A DNA stretch of 64,000 bases from Crambe crambe (Eukaryota > Porifera > Demospongiae > Poecilosclerida > Crambeidae): contig OZ004583.1 of assembly GCA_963924555.1 (NCBI GenBank), positions 3,319,501 through 3,383,500 on the forward strand, read 5' to 3'. The notes under the pieces are model-generated. The model was not told the DNA's origin. It ran no database searches and saw nothing but the letters and a program-made list of their open reading frames with translations. How positions within the stretch are numbered: the first letter of the stretch is position 1; the number at the start of each line of letters is the position of its first letter. This document shows positions 29,501 through 43,929 of this stretch, in pieces. A program made the position numbers and the translations under genes.

Positions 29501-30739
29501 CTCCTTGGCTGCTGTGTGATTGATAATACACCATTTTTGTAGGAACTGTGTGAAGATGTTAGAGAAGTTTTTGCCTGACCTCGACCATCTGATTATAATG
29601 TTGACTACTATACGGGCAGTCTATCATCAGTTCCTCACACCAAATAAGCTGAAGAGCGTCAGTATCGAGGGAACCTTTGATGGATGTCTCAATGAGGTAT
29701 GTAGGTATGTAGGTGATGGTGTTGGATCACACATCTCTCCCTCCTCACCTCCTTTAGGGCATCAATTTTCTCAGTGTTCTTTTTGAGATCTTCACTAACC
29801 GTAAGATCAGCCATGAAATAATGAATGATAAGATAGGAAAATGGTTGAAGCTTCTTATTCAATTGGTGGACATCACTGGACCTGAGGCTGCAGTTCACTT
29901 TACTCTCTTCATTAAAAGCGATCAAAAGGTTATGAAGGAGTACAAACATCTCACCTTCAAATATGTGAGTAGTGGACTGGCTTTACTTTTCCCTCTATTC
30001 CGCAGTCGCACATGACAGCTGTTTCGTGGTTACATGATTTTTTTGTGGTCACGTCATGTGTATTGGAGGAATATCTATGTATATATGTACATATTCTTTC
30101 AGGTGATTGATGTCACCAAAGAAAATTTTCCATCCCTCCGGATCGATCAGTTCTATCACCTCTACACGTCCTTCCTCTTCTGGCCTATCCAGGTAAGTCT
30201 GAATCTCTATAGTTGGTTATGTGATCATGTGTCCATCACACTGTCATGCTGTAGTTTTTGGAAGATTTCTTGAATGACTACGCCATCCCATCAGATGTGA
30301 AGTTGAGTGACAAAATATGGGTGGATTACTTTGGTGTAGTGGTCCGTCGTTCCAGCTCAGCTCGGCTCCACTTCTATGTGTCAGACTTCCTGATTAAAGT
30401 GGGACAGAAATACAAGGAGAGCAAGAGACCAGTATCTTTCATCACTGACCTCTTTAATTTAAAAGTCAGCAAACTACTATCAGGTGAGTTATTCTTGTAT
30501 TTCCACTCTCATTCATGAATCTGTTATAAAGACACTACTTATTAATTGTAGTAATTTAGCTAGAGTATTGAAAGTGTTCTGTCTTTATGATTGAATCTCT
30601 TGTATCCATGGAAACAGTTGAAAATGATGATGATAAGGAGTCTCTTGAAGTTCGAGATAGGTTTTCCACTTTCCTGCATGACTACATCAACAGGAATGCC
30701 CTGAAGCACGGACTTCTCACAAAAATGAAGGACATTTTG
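26585..30739 (+). other. RNF213-like gene, exons 1-12 (N-terminal region)
   Basis: Exons: 26,585-26,792; 27,198-27,662; 28,224-28,396; 28,482-28,600; 28,659-28,760; 28,951-29,087; 29,146-29,392; 29,543-29,696; 29,758-29,964; 30,103-30,192; 30,255-30,483; 30,618-30,739. Residues 1-70 are low-complexity and acidic. Exon 2 holds a compact alpha/beta stretch (AKAVVFINTEDNYQLVQEF, FPVLVVKQTDGKKIL) that is faintly like a protease-associated (PA) fold. The rest is helical, as expected for the RNF213 N-arm. The exon 7 donor was set at 29,392 (GC/GTTAGT) because the later GT sites break the frame. Confidence 0.75.
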
Positions 30740-32115
30740 GTAAGCCTGGTAGATCTAGACATTACTCTTTTTTTCTCCATTCATCATAACAATAGCAGTG
30801 ACCGCAACTGGATTTGACTTCATCTTTGCATATCACTTATTCTAACTCCTTTTTAACCAGTTAACTAGTTAATATTTGTTTTTCTTTACTGTAGGCTACA
30901 CTCTTATGAGCTTATAGTAGTGTAACTGTATTCATGCCCAGTCTGAAGATCAAAGAAGCACTTGAACTTTAAAATCATAAAGTTCAAATGTGCTACAACC
31001 CACCCACACACTTTTTAACTTACCCATGCACAGAGGCATATAGTACCACAGTAATTGGTTGGGCAGCAAGCTGGCACACGGGATTTGAAGTATGGAATGT
31101 AACTACTTTTCGAATAATTATTTTTGAGATAGCTAGCTGATATAAAAAGCAGAACTTTTATCTAGTTTTCGTGGAGCTGGTGTGGAGCATCTTGGCCCTT
31201 GCCTCAAGTGGATACATTGAGCTATAATAAAAAGTGGCTGTAAAGAAGAACTGGAAAAAAAATGGCATAACAAACAGCCATGATGAGATAGTTGCACTTC
31301 TATGTAAGGATGATGGGTCAAAGGTCATAAGACTGTATAAACTAGAAACTCTGCTTTCTCTTTACAGGGTGTCTTGATTCGGTGGAATGGACTAGTGGAA
31401 TGGAATAATGGAATGGATGGTGGAATGCTCTAAAACTTAAAGGCTTATTTCATCATGATCGTCCAGCATGTTCAACTTTGGATGTACACTAACAGTGACA
31501 GACTTCAATGGCTTGCTCGATTTACATGTGCTGACTGCCTAGCCCCGTTCCCTGGCACGTACATGCATGCACTTTGCGAAAAAGGTAAAATACCACGTAT
31601 GAGAGGAAGAGAAGAAGAAGAAAATTTGGCATTTGGTTGTTGTGTGAAGTTTGGCAGCTTTTTTATAACAGTTAGGTTAATCATGGTGTATCTATGGGCT
31701 GATCATAGCTCTAACTGGTGACTCTCCTATCATCATCGACAGATGGCTTCCATGTTCTGTATTGCATGGATATGGGTATTAAACCTGTGATTGCTAGCAA
31801 CAATTGTACCAATTCAGATGCAGGAGTCCATAACAGCATCAGTATGATGCAGTTAAAGGTGGATGTAGCAGCTTTGTGTTAAACACATAGGCGCCGGAAT
31901 AGGGTGGGCAGGGGCAGCTATGGCCTCCCCACTTTTTAGCAAATGCAATATTCAAAGTAATGTGCGTGTTGGTAATGGTCGTCATAGACTGGCTAGCTAG
32001 CTAGTATGGCTTCTAGTTCAGAGATATCTGAGGTTACTCATCTAAGCCAAATCAACCAAGCAAGTTTACTTTTCCCAAGAGCAAAAAAGACAATTCAGAT
32101 GCATAGCTCAAGAAT

Positions 32116-32154
<39 letters not shown>

Positions 32155-35100
32155 ATTGTTGTAGAAATTGTAGGAAATAATTATAGGCTATCACTATTAA
32201 TGGAAGGCCTCCCCACTTAAAAACTCCTTCCGGCGCCTATGAAACATAACCATGAAAAATATTTTCGCAGGAGGAGATGTGATCATGTTGATCACCTGTC
32301 CCTGAGGATGTTTGCTAAGTAATGAAAATACATATCTACATATCACTTGAAGGCTAGTAGGCCTGGATAAATAATGCTGGCATCATTTTTTGAGTATATC
32401 TAGAAGCGTTGAGAAATATCTGAGAATTATAGCCCGTTGCCATGGTAACGGACCGATTTACATGGATTTATAAATGTGATACATACAGTGCATGTAATTG
32501 TAGCCTGGGGTGGTGTTTAAAGGGAAAAGTTAGATATAGATTCTGCAAAGTTGATATTGTACTTTTAAGGAGTTGTGACTAGACTGAAAGGTGAGTATGT
32601 GACAGTATAGACCATTTTTTGTCGGGGGTGTGACTCATCAGCTCACATGATAGACCCACCCACGCGATTAGCTAGGGCGCGCGCTAGTCGCATGCTGCGT
32701 AGGGCAAGAAACAATGGCAGCTAACTAATAGTAATAGATTCCTGCATCTGAATTGGTACAATTATTGCACAGAATTAATACCCATGCAATATAGAAGTCG
32801 GAACGTGTGTTAATAATCTAAATCTTAGATTCCAGTATATTCCCATTCCATCAATCTACTGAATAATGTGCTGGATGATCTTGATAAGGTATGCCCTCTG
32901 AAGCATTCCACCATTCCAGTATTCCATTCCACTATTCCATTCCATTAGTCCATTCTACCTAATCAAGACACCCCTCTTTACAGGTTATTTGTATGGTTTT
33001 ATCCACCTGTGGTTAATTACAACCACTGGCTATTGTGTACAACAATACTTCGCTAAAATAACAGTGTAGTAGCAATTTGGCTTGCAATCAAAAGGTTAGA
33101 GTTTGTCTTTCCTTGCATGCAAAATTATTAAGGGGCGTGGCTAGCCACTCTAACTGGGATTAGGCCCACATGTTGCAAGCTGCTAGTTACCGTAGGGAGG
33201 TTAATTTCGTCAGGGGAAAAAAATTCGTCTATCTCACCGTTGGTATAAAGAGTTGAAATTTTATTCGTCATAATTTTTACTGTCATAAATTTTTGCACTC
33301 ATTTTTTGTGCAACACATGCTGGTAGATCGTCAATCGCGATCGCTTCGTGCGCGCGAGAGCTAGCTAGAGACTGAGTCTGCTATAAGAGAACTGCTCCAA
33401 AAGCTGCTCGTGACTCTTCTCAAATAGTTGCACCTGGTAGGGATCTCTCCAATCCTGATGGACCATTGTCCACTTTGACACCATCAAGGCTATAAAAGCG
33501 GCTAACAGTGCTATGCAGTTGAAGAGATGCATGAAGAGTCTCAGATTAAAAAGAGAGGTCCATACATTAAGATATCTAACGAGGTTAGTTGGTTATCGCC
33601 TACACTCCAGCTCCTCTCCTACAGCAGCAGCCCAAATAGCTTTGCAAGTGTCTCTCTCGAAATAGCTAGTCCACCTGCCTTGGGGAAAAAATTTCGTCTT
33701 CAATGCGTATGTGCGAAGATTTATCCGTTCAATTTTTTCATTAGTATAATGATTCCGGATATGGCGGAATTTTTTCCTAACGAAATTAACCCGCCCTACT
33801 TATGCATATACTGTCTAGAATTTGTATGGCAGCTGAATATACAGGGTCTTATATGAAAGTAAACAGTTTTATAGGAAGGATAGAAGGTAGTATAGCTATT
33901 GCCTGCCAGCGCTCATCGAGATGGAATGCCTTTTATCATGAAAATGAGACGCTCATAACCTTGATAAGAATTATCCATTTTCTTCATCTTTGCTGTGTAT
34001 AGTACTACCTTAGCACTTCATAGTCCTGTGCTTGTTAGAAGATCCTGATATTTCCCCTTAGCAACCATGTGTTGGCATCAGCCTCCTACCTAGGCCCGCT
34101 TTTTTGGGGGGGGGGGTCTGGTATCCATTGCATGCGCATGCGCTCCAGCCCTTCAATTAAAGGGATTCACTATACTTTCAGACACATCCGTTACACAAAT
34201 CGTAATAAACATTATATCATCATAATTTTGAGAGCTGAGTCAGCAGCTCTAGCTAGAGAGACTCTTCTGTTGCTTTTGCTTTTTCTGTGCTAAATTCGAC
34301 TCGCCTCACCTTCAGAAACGTTCTGTGCAAGCTGTTTATGAAAGAAGTGATGTATTTGTGTCACTACCAACTGGTTAGATGAAAAGAGTCTTCGCTATCA
34401 TATCTTACCTTTTGTTTTTGACCATGAGAGAGATAGTGCTGTTCTTGTTGTGTCTCGCTTTATTTCACTGATGTGAATCAGGTCTGCTAAGGCTAAGCTT
34501 ATAAGCTGATAGAACATGCGCGTGCTACATACATTTTGATGATTACATCATTCACCGTTCACAAAATTTACATAATACGTGTTTAATTAAGCGCATGCAC
34601 ATGCAATTGATACCAGGTCCTTTGCTTTTCTACCACCCCACAAAAAAAGCAGGCCTAGGTACGTATGTCTGACCACCCTTAAAAATCTAAAATTCTGGCG
34701 ATAACATAAGGGAAAAAAACGATACTGACTTAGAGATCCATGAAAATCGTCAGTGGCGTATCTAGAGTTTGAGCTAGGAGGGTGCTTGCTAGATAGATAA
34801 TGCGCGCGTAAGCGCGCGCGAAATTTTTGCGAACCACGCCCACTTTTGATTAACCACACCCTCTTTATTATACCCAGATGATGGCCTAAGTATTAGCTAC
34901 CCTACTTTACCAGCGTACAGGATCAGAAGTGAGAAGACACTGGTGCAGACTGAATAAAGAAACACAGAAATTTTAGATCGAGATGTGCATTATTTAGGGT
35001 AAAAACGTGCCGGGCCCATGCGCCTCGCCGATGTGATTATTGAACTCTGACCCAATGCTGCTCTTTCTGTAAGTGTAATATTAAACTCTTGCTAGATGAT

Positions 35101-38100
35101 CAGCTTTAAATAATTGGATAGATAACTATAGAAGCGAGCCTACTGAAAAAGCTAGCTAGCAGCTGAGGGGGGTGCTCGAGCACCCTGAGCACCTCGCTAG
35201 ATACGCCACTGATCGTGGATAGCATGTGCAGAACACGCAGGTATGTTAACCATACCCATATTACTCTATCCCTACTTCATTCCCCATGAGTGCTCTAAAT
35301 GGAGAGTGAAGTAGGGATAGAGTAGTTGGGTGAAATTTGAAGGGGTAGGCTCTCTTATTAATCAACTTTTCTGAGCTTTATACACAGCCATCTATTTTTA
35401 GATATTTTTTCGTGTACGATAGTACTCTCTAAGTAGGGATGGCACGGATTGCCCCATTGCACTAATACAAAACATTTTTTTTCTCATCTACTATCAACAA
35501 CTCCTATCTTGAAGACAGAACACCTTCAATGTGCTAGGACTCAAGAGCAGAAGATAAAGCATTATCATTTTACAGCGATTTCTAAAATCACTGTTTTCAT
35601 CTGGTCGTTCATCATCTTTCACACCATTATTTCAGAAATGGTTCATTCAAATGCTATAATTTTTATACCACACTACTCAAAATTGACTCCTCTATAATCC
35701 TTTACCTTTAACTCGACATGTTCAAAAATAGTTCGTCATTTTCCAACCTGCTAGCTTTCCACCTACAACATGGCAGACATTTTTATAGAATATGCCTGGC
35801 CCCGTGCACGTTCTTGGCCACGTGCATGTGATTCTTGGACCTTGGTTAGTCTAGCGCAGCTGACCCTTTACCAACCCCCTCACGGTTGGTAAAGGGTCGT
35901 CTGCGCCAGACTAGGCACTTATCTGGTTATGAATCAAGCCTCTATCAAGTAAATAAGGTACAACACCAGTAAAGGCCTTAAAAATTACAATAAAATATTA
36001 CTGTAATACAGCATTTATCCTTCCCGATAGATTCATTTGGGCTCACAATGATGCATATTTGGGATGGATAGGAGGATCACAGTCAGAAATAAGGGAGTGA
36101 ACTTCAGTTAAATAACCCCTTACCCATTAACTATTCCTACTTCACTCCCTTTATATCTATCATGAGGATGAAGTAGGAATAGTTGCTCGTAGTTTGGTAA
36201 TATTGGTAATGGGTAAGGGGTTACTTAACTGAAGTTCACTCCCTTGTTTCTGAACTTTTTTGAACCACACACAGCCATCCCTACTTCTCTTTTTTATTAG
36301 AATAATTTTTTTCCTTTATTTGATTAATAACTGAGCACATGCACCTCCCCACAATTCTTTTCCCAGTGATCATGTAGAGTTTTTTTTTAATTTTCTATCT
36401 TATACTTACTTATCTCTATAAACTCTGCAGAATTCTATTTCTGGTGGGTGTGATGAGTTCCAACAGTTAGTGTTGAATGTGCTGCGTTATGAGGTAGTGC
36501 CAGAGCTGAAAGTACAGCAGGTGGACGCCAACTTTAAGACCCTGCTCAGAAACACTGTTAGCACATTGAAGGATGACTTGAGTTGGCTGACCTCCCTCTC
36601 ACCCAGACAAAGGTTCTGCTGGGGTATCATCACTACCTGCTGCTCTAAGATCACTCCTTCCTTCAACAACTTTGAGTGGGCCCAGAACTACATCTCTGTG
36701 ATCTCTGAGCTTAGTCCAATTTTCTCTTACTACTCAAGCGAGAAGGTGCTTGATAATCAGCAAATCATTGCCAATCAGTTTCCTCATGAAATTTCTAGTC
36801 ACTCATCGGATGACTTGAGGAAGTATGTACAGTAACCATAAGAAGGGGTAGTCTTGTGAGCCAGACCTATTATGTGTGTGCAGGGAAGAGAGAAGGAAAA
36901 ATAGGTCTGGTGAAAGTCGCCAGGTTTTTAACGAACAATGTTATGCAATAACATCATGACATCATCAAATTTCATGTAACTACGCCCATAAACATTGCAA
37001 TCTGTTTGTTCTGAGGATCCAGAAAGTCTCAAATAGTTCTATTCTACAGTACATAGAAAACTCTATAGTGCTTTGTAGCTAAGTTCTGCCCTGGCTCAAG
37101 AAAGACTCCTGATGCAAACTTCCTTTCCTAAGTTTTTCTGTGACAAATAACTATGAAGGTCAGCATGTGATTAATCAAAAAAATTTTTGACTGCAAAATC
37201 GAAATCTCGAGTCTGATTGTCTCCGCCAAGATCCTGGTGGAGTTTCATGAAATCCTGGCAACTTTCACCAGACCTATTTTTCTTCCACACGCGCGAAATA
37301 TGTCTAGCTCACAAGATTAAGAAAGGGGTAGGGACTGGCACATTATACTTTTGCTTCCCTATTATTCTATTCTTTAATTCCAGCTTTTTTTTACTGACCT
37401 ATTAAGCTTATAGCTAATGTCATGTATTGAAAGACTAACGTGTAGTCTCACTAGCAGATCAGCTTTGGTCAAGCTAGGCTAGCTAGTGTAACCATTCATG
37501 GAGTTCACTTTCTATAGCCTACATTATGCCAGCATTATGCTTTGATTGACTGAACTCTGCTGGGAGAATGTGCTAGTCCCTAGGGGAGAGGGGAGGTAGG
37601 TTGGTATAGAGATGTACAAAATAGTTTTGATTATGAAATCACTTGTTATTATTGAGCAGATACTTTGAATGGGTGGCAAAGATCCTGCAAGTGTTGGACC
37701 ATTGGAAGAAGAAGTTCCACCACCAAAACGTCAGCTATGATGAGGTCCTGCTCTATGCCAATAACCACAGCAAGCTAAACAAGCTGGGGAACATGGTGTG
37801 TGCCTCCAGTCTTATCGTTGAAGCTGGCATGGTCCAAAAAATCAAGACAACCATCCTCAGCAATTTTGAAATGCTGAACATATATCTTCTAAAATACATC
37901 CCAGGACAGCCTAATGCCAAGTGGTGCACTCTTCCCACCCTTCTGGAAGACTATGGTGTTTATCTCCCTCAGAATGTCACGAAGCTCATCCTGAACAAGG
38001 TGTGGTTTCCAGGAAAACCGGGACAGATCCCTGAGGACCAACTTGGCACTCCTCTTGTGTCCAGCACCAGCAGCCAATTCCAACCAGGACACGATGTCTC

Positions 38101-41100
38101 TCTGAAGCTCCACAGGAATACAAGTCTGTGTGACCTTGCTTGTTTAGTGAAAGAAATCAGCGACTTCCAGTACCCTCTGATGGACCACTTAAAGATGCTA
38201 GTTTTCTTCAAACTGCATCAAAGTGTCCTCTGCGACAAATACCTTCGTCTCTACCTCAAGAAGTTCACAGAGTCCCAACAACAACCACACATGCAGATCT
38301 CTGGGTTTATCTTGTCCCTGAAGTTACCCTCTGCCACTTTTTCTTCCTCTCCTCATGACCCTACACGGCCTACAGAAGTGAGTAGTCTCGTCCAGGCCCT
38401 GAAGAACACACACGAGCTGATCAAGAAGATCATGTCTGGTGTAGCTATTTATTCAGAAATCATAGCAGAGGATGAGCTTATGTTGCAGAAGTTAGACATA
38501 GAGAGAGAGTTTTCTGTTTTATCAGGGTACATTCTCCTTTCCGAACTTTCCATGAGCCAGTGCGAGGGATTGGACGGTGTTCGTAGCATGTTGGAACTAT
38601 TTCAGTACACCTCACACATACAGAATATTCGTTCTGTCTGTGAACAGTACAAACTCACCATGTGTCTGCAGGACCCTCTACTCAACGAGTTAACTGAACT
38701 TATCCAAGACCATATTACCAAGGAGGATCGTTCCAAAATGACACCCATTCTTGCCAAGAAGAAGCTGAAACGAGTGAAAGAAATCCTTTGTCTGGATGAA
38801 AATACCAGCTCTAAATGTTTGGACATCTTTGCTGTCATGCCAGATAGTGCTGCCTTTTATCAATTTATCCGGGACAAGAAGTTTTATGGACAACAAGGTC
38901 AGGCCATTTTCTTGCAGCAGTACGAACTGATCACAGCTCAACTTCAACATGAGGAGTATGACGAGTCGGTTCTCAATCACCTCCTGGCAGCTGTCAAGGT
39001 CATCAGTCCCTTTGTGGACCCACAAAATAGCTTCACAGACCTTATGAAGGAGGTGACCTCCCTTAATGCTGTCAATGGCCTCAAGCAACTTGAAACTGTC
39101 AATGCCAATATCACACTTATTCGACTCTGGTTCTCCAGGGCTGAGGTCAGAGTTCAATTTGAGTATAAAGTTAATAAGGGGCCCATAATAAGATTTCCCT
39201 TAGGTCTAAAATTGATGCACATCTCCCCATGCCCCAGTGTAAATTATATTAAATATAATTGCAGGGAGATACTCTTCAGAATGTGGAAAAGGAACTGGAA
39301 TGCCTGATCAACACAGGTCACTACACGTTCCAGTTTAGTGGGAATGGGACAGGGAGCAGCAGGGGACGAATCCTCTTGAAATACAAACCTTTCTCAGCAC
39401 AGCTCCCTCCACTATCCACCAATCAAGAGGAGGGAACAGAGGGACAATGTCCTATTGACTCCCTTCAGGGACAGTCATCAGAGTTGGGGGGAAGGCCTCA
39501 AGAGGAATTGTGGAATGAAGAGCAGATTGGAGACTTCGTGAGGAAGCTGGGTTTCATGGACAAGGAGAATGAAGGGGGGAAGCAAATTAAACAGTTCATC
39601 CATCTTAATCAGGTATTATTAATCCCCATAGTGTCACAACTAAATAAGGTGTTATTTTATAGCCATAGTAATATAATAGTTTAGCTATAATTTTTAGAAT
39701 GAAATTAATGGTCTGCTCATTAGAATGTTTTCCTGTGTGATCTCTATAATAATTGGAATTATCTTTTTCCCCTCTAGACTGCAAACAAACTGTTTGAGTT
39801 GTACCAGAAGCTGAGGGAATTGGGCCATCCTAAGTACTTGTCCTCTGGAACCATTCCTCCTATTCCCTGTTCTATCAGCCAAGACGAGATGGATAAACAA
39901 GTCCACACCACTCAAGACCTGGTCACTCAATGGATTCACAAAGTCTCAGAGCTTCGTAGTCAATACAGCTGGTTGCTCTATCTAAGTGTCCCCAAATTGT
40001 TGCAGCTCTTCCACTCGATCAACTCCACCTCTCTTAATATCGGGGAGAAGACTGATAGGATCCTCCATGAAGTCACCTTTTTAGCACACAATACTGCCAG
40101 CCAAAGAGAATGGCTGAGAGAGGGAATCAAGGCAAGTATAGTCTCTAGTTGATTTAAAATTGACTTCTTTGGGGTTTTTTTTTTTCCTTGGTGGCCATTG
40201 TTTTAAAATAGAGGTATGTAAATAAGGCTATTCACTTCAAATCTCTTGTTGCCTTTAAATAGAGGGTTCTTGAGAATAATTTCAAAAATGCTGACACATC
40301 AAAATCTCCTATGCTGATTGTGGGTCAGTTTCTGGATGTTCTGTTCAAGAACCACAACCTCCCTCAGAGGTGCTCGTTCAGAGACAAGAAAGGCCTTCCT
40401 CGGCATTGGAGCATTGCTACCACTGCATACTTTGCCCAACCCCTCTATTACTGCCCTGCCTACTCCCAGGCTGATTTCCTTGTCTTCATTTTTGACATCT
40501 TCTCTGGCATACCTGAGGCCTACCAGATCCTCCGTTGCCAGGCAACTACCACAGAGGAGGAGCTGAGCCTATTTTTGAAGCGAGCGATTCAGTACCCCTC
40601 CCACTACCTCATGCTGGATGTCAATAAGCTACCTTATAAACTCCAGGAGGTGAGAGAGTGACTTACTTTCTTTAATAGTCAGAAAATGACCAGAACTGGC
40701 CCTTAAGTGAGAGATGGTTGAAAATAACCCAGGCAAGCTCTCAATAAGTAGGAGATGGTTGGAAATGACCAGGGACTGTCCCTTAATGGTTGGAAACTAA
40801 CCAGGTGCTTTCAGCATAAACATAAATTTCCCCTTAATATTCTTCTAGCATATGGTGCAGCTGCACTTAGCAATGCAGAGGGACCACCACCAGTCCCAGC
40901 CTGAGCTGTCTCTCCAGGCCCCTTCCTCTACCATCCACTTTGTGGAGACTGCTCCCTCAGTGCTAAGGGAGATGCCTTGGATACAGTTAATGGACTCTAA
41001 GGTGGGTATGACAATAGATGTTGTTATGATTCATGATTATGAATTGATAGGGTTCTGGCTCATCTCTTGAGGATGTAAAGCAAATGTGTGCAAAGAATAT

Positions 41101-43869
41101 AATACAGCCATCACATTTCACCTGTTTCCAACTTGTCTATGGAGCAGCTGGTATGCATCATGTGATTATCATATGACTAGTAAGATACTGTATGTTATCA
41201 TTGTGTAACTCAGGGGATGGAAAGACACACTACATTAAGAAGCAGCTTGCAAACTGTTCAGTGCATAAGATGATTACCATCAATGAAGCTTTCTCCCCAG
41301 TCAGTACCATCACCAAGCTTCGCTCCCTTCCGCTTGACCAGAGCAATGTTGGCCTCTTCTTCAACTTCACAGTCCTTCCTCCAGAGGTGAGATACACTTA
41401 ATCTCAAAGTCATATGAAATCATACCCCTCTTCTCCTTAGCACTCAGTGGCAGATAGTGAAAGGCTTCATTATCAGGAACTCATGGAGATGATTGGCTGG
41501 TTCTTCTTTGATCTTTTTGTGCTTGGGTACGTGGAGGACCAGGAGTCAGGTCTTTCGTTCTGCTTCCCAGGGGATCTTGCCTGGGCCATTTATGTGGAGG
41601 TAACGCACACTAAATTTTTGTATGATAAGGTCCCATATTAACTCTGAACTCTATAGGTACCATCACGTGACAAGGACATCACTGCCGAAGAGTCACTCAA
41701 GCTCTTTTACGATGAAGTGCCCACCCTGAGCCTGCTGGGTTCCCCTCACTACATCCGCCAAGAGATCCCCTTCACAGTAGACTCTGATGTCCAGCTGGTA
41801 TGCAAGTACCTCCATGCTTATAAGAAAGGTGTCATCGACACGATATACAAGGAAGGTCTCTCCCTCATCAAATACAGCCAAAGCAAGGACCTCTCTGATA
41901 GAGACTGTCATAAGCTTCTTAATGAGTACATGCCAAAACACATCCTCTCTTCAAAGATCACTCAGAAGCTCTTCATCAAGTAATTACTTAAAGTTCATTA
42001 TTAATCCACATATCATTAATAGTACAATTAACTTATCACTCTACTTCAGGTACATGAAGCGCAGATGTGATTTCTTAGATAGTCTTCCTGCCTTCAACTA
42101 CAACACTGGCTCTGGTGAATATTTCACCAATGAGGCAGGGGTGAAGGTTGCTACGGACACCAAACATCTTGGCTCCACCCTCATGCACACCATGCTAAGA
42201 GAAGTCAGTGATTTTTGTGATCCTAGTATCAAGGAAAACTGGTCAGTCAAGGCTCACCAACAGGTTTGTGACTAGAATAGGTACGTACGATGTTATAGAG
42301 CCACATTTGGGCATTCATAACAAGTTAGTCTTTTAAAAGACTAGGAATGCCTCGGCACGACTTCAGTGCAACCTTTACTATTATTAAACTTTCTAAATAA
42401 TGTGCACTGAGCAACATGGCTTATTATAGTAAGGTTGGTATTTACACAGCTAGTATTCTTGCTGTTCAATGCTTTCAAATTGCCGTTTTGAATGATTCTC
42501 ACACATAGTTTGATTGAAGTATGTGTACTGGATTCTTTTATTAGATTCTCCTTCAACATGGCTCTCTCTTTGGCACGTCAAATGATCACCTAGTTCGCAA
42601 TCTCTGTTGTTTTTATTCATTGCTGTCTTTTAATCAGTTCTGTGCATGGGCTTGATTTGTTGACAAAGACGGCCAAGAAGCATCAGCACTCTCTTCACGG
42701 TGTAGCATTACTGTGTAGTGACTCCAAGCCTGAGCCTGAGCCTGTCTGTTTGTCTTTAGTAGAGCTTGAATTTGTGTTGACTTAGCTAGAGCTAATAATG
42801 CACGTGCTCGATACGCGTCACCGCGCATCATTGCGTGCGCTATTAATACGTACCATCATAGATAGATAGATAGTCTCCTTTGGCACTGTGCCTCGGCACT
42901 CTGGTGCCAAGGGGAAAAAATTAGCAATCTTTTCCAGTCTGCTTTGGTAAATTCTGAAGAACACCAATATTACCAAACTATGAGCTAGCTAGCTATTCCT
43001 ACTTCACTCCCTTCATATCTCATCTTGGCCTGTCATGGGAGTGAAGTAGGAATAGTTAGCTCGTAGTTTGGTAATATTGGTGATGGGTAAGGGGTTACTT
43101 GACTAAAGTTCACTCTCTTGTTGCTGAACTTTTTAGAACTGCACACAGCCATCCCTTCTTTTTTATTTAGAATAAATATCTTTTCATGGTAATATTTAAT
43201 ACTCGTAATGAATCTAGGCATCATGTTGAATGCTTTGAGTGTTATCAGTTTTGTAATTTCTGGGATAAACATTGTTTAGATCTCATTTATCCCTCTCCTC
43301 CTCCTCCTTCATTAGCTGATCTATGACTTCAAAGATGGAGGTGCAAGCCTAGACCTTATCTCTCTTCAACCTGACCAAATCGAAGAAGCTGAAATAACAA
43401 AATTCAGGAAGATAGGTGTTAAAATCCCATCCATGCTGTAAGTTTATTAATACGTGTCATGTGATAACTTTATCTAAGTGTATCTTTCACGTCTTGTCAC
43501 ATGACATGTTGTTATGTTTTTGCATGTCACATGACAGTGACTTGAACTCGCGTGAGTTGCTGGATAGTTATTTGTCCCGTGCACTCAACGTGGAGCTGGA
43601 TAATGGCCACCTTACTGTGATTGATAACTCAGCATATGTGTTGACACTGGACTACACCATCAAGATGCTGAATATCCATGAGAGGCATGAGTGTGGAATC
43701 CCTGTGATCATCGAGGGGGAGACAGGAGTGGGGAAAACTGCTCTGGTAGAGATGCTCTCCAAACTCTGGAATCAGTCACTTCTCTTAGTGTGGAAGAAGA
43801 GGAAAGAAAACATCCTCGATTTCCTCCAGAAGGAGCTGGGGGATATGGATGTCTCTTCCGAAAACTATC

Positions 43870-43929
<60 letters not shown>

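Noticed and set aside
31455-31721. The 88-codon ORF inside the Mutator-like element as a transposase
   Set aside because: No MULE motifs, and too short; it is probably filler in a non-autonomous element.
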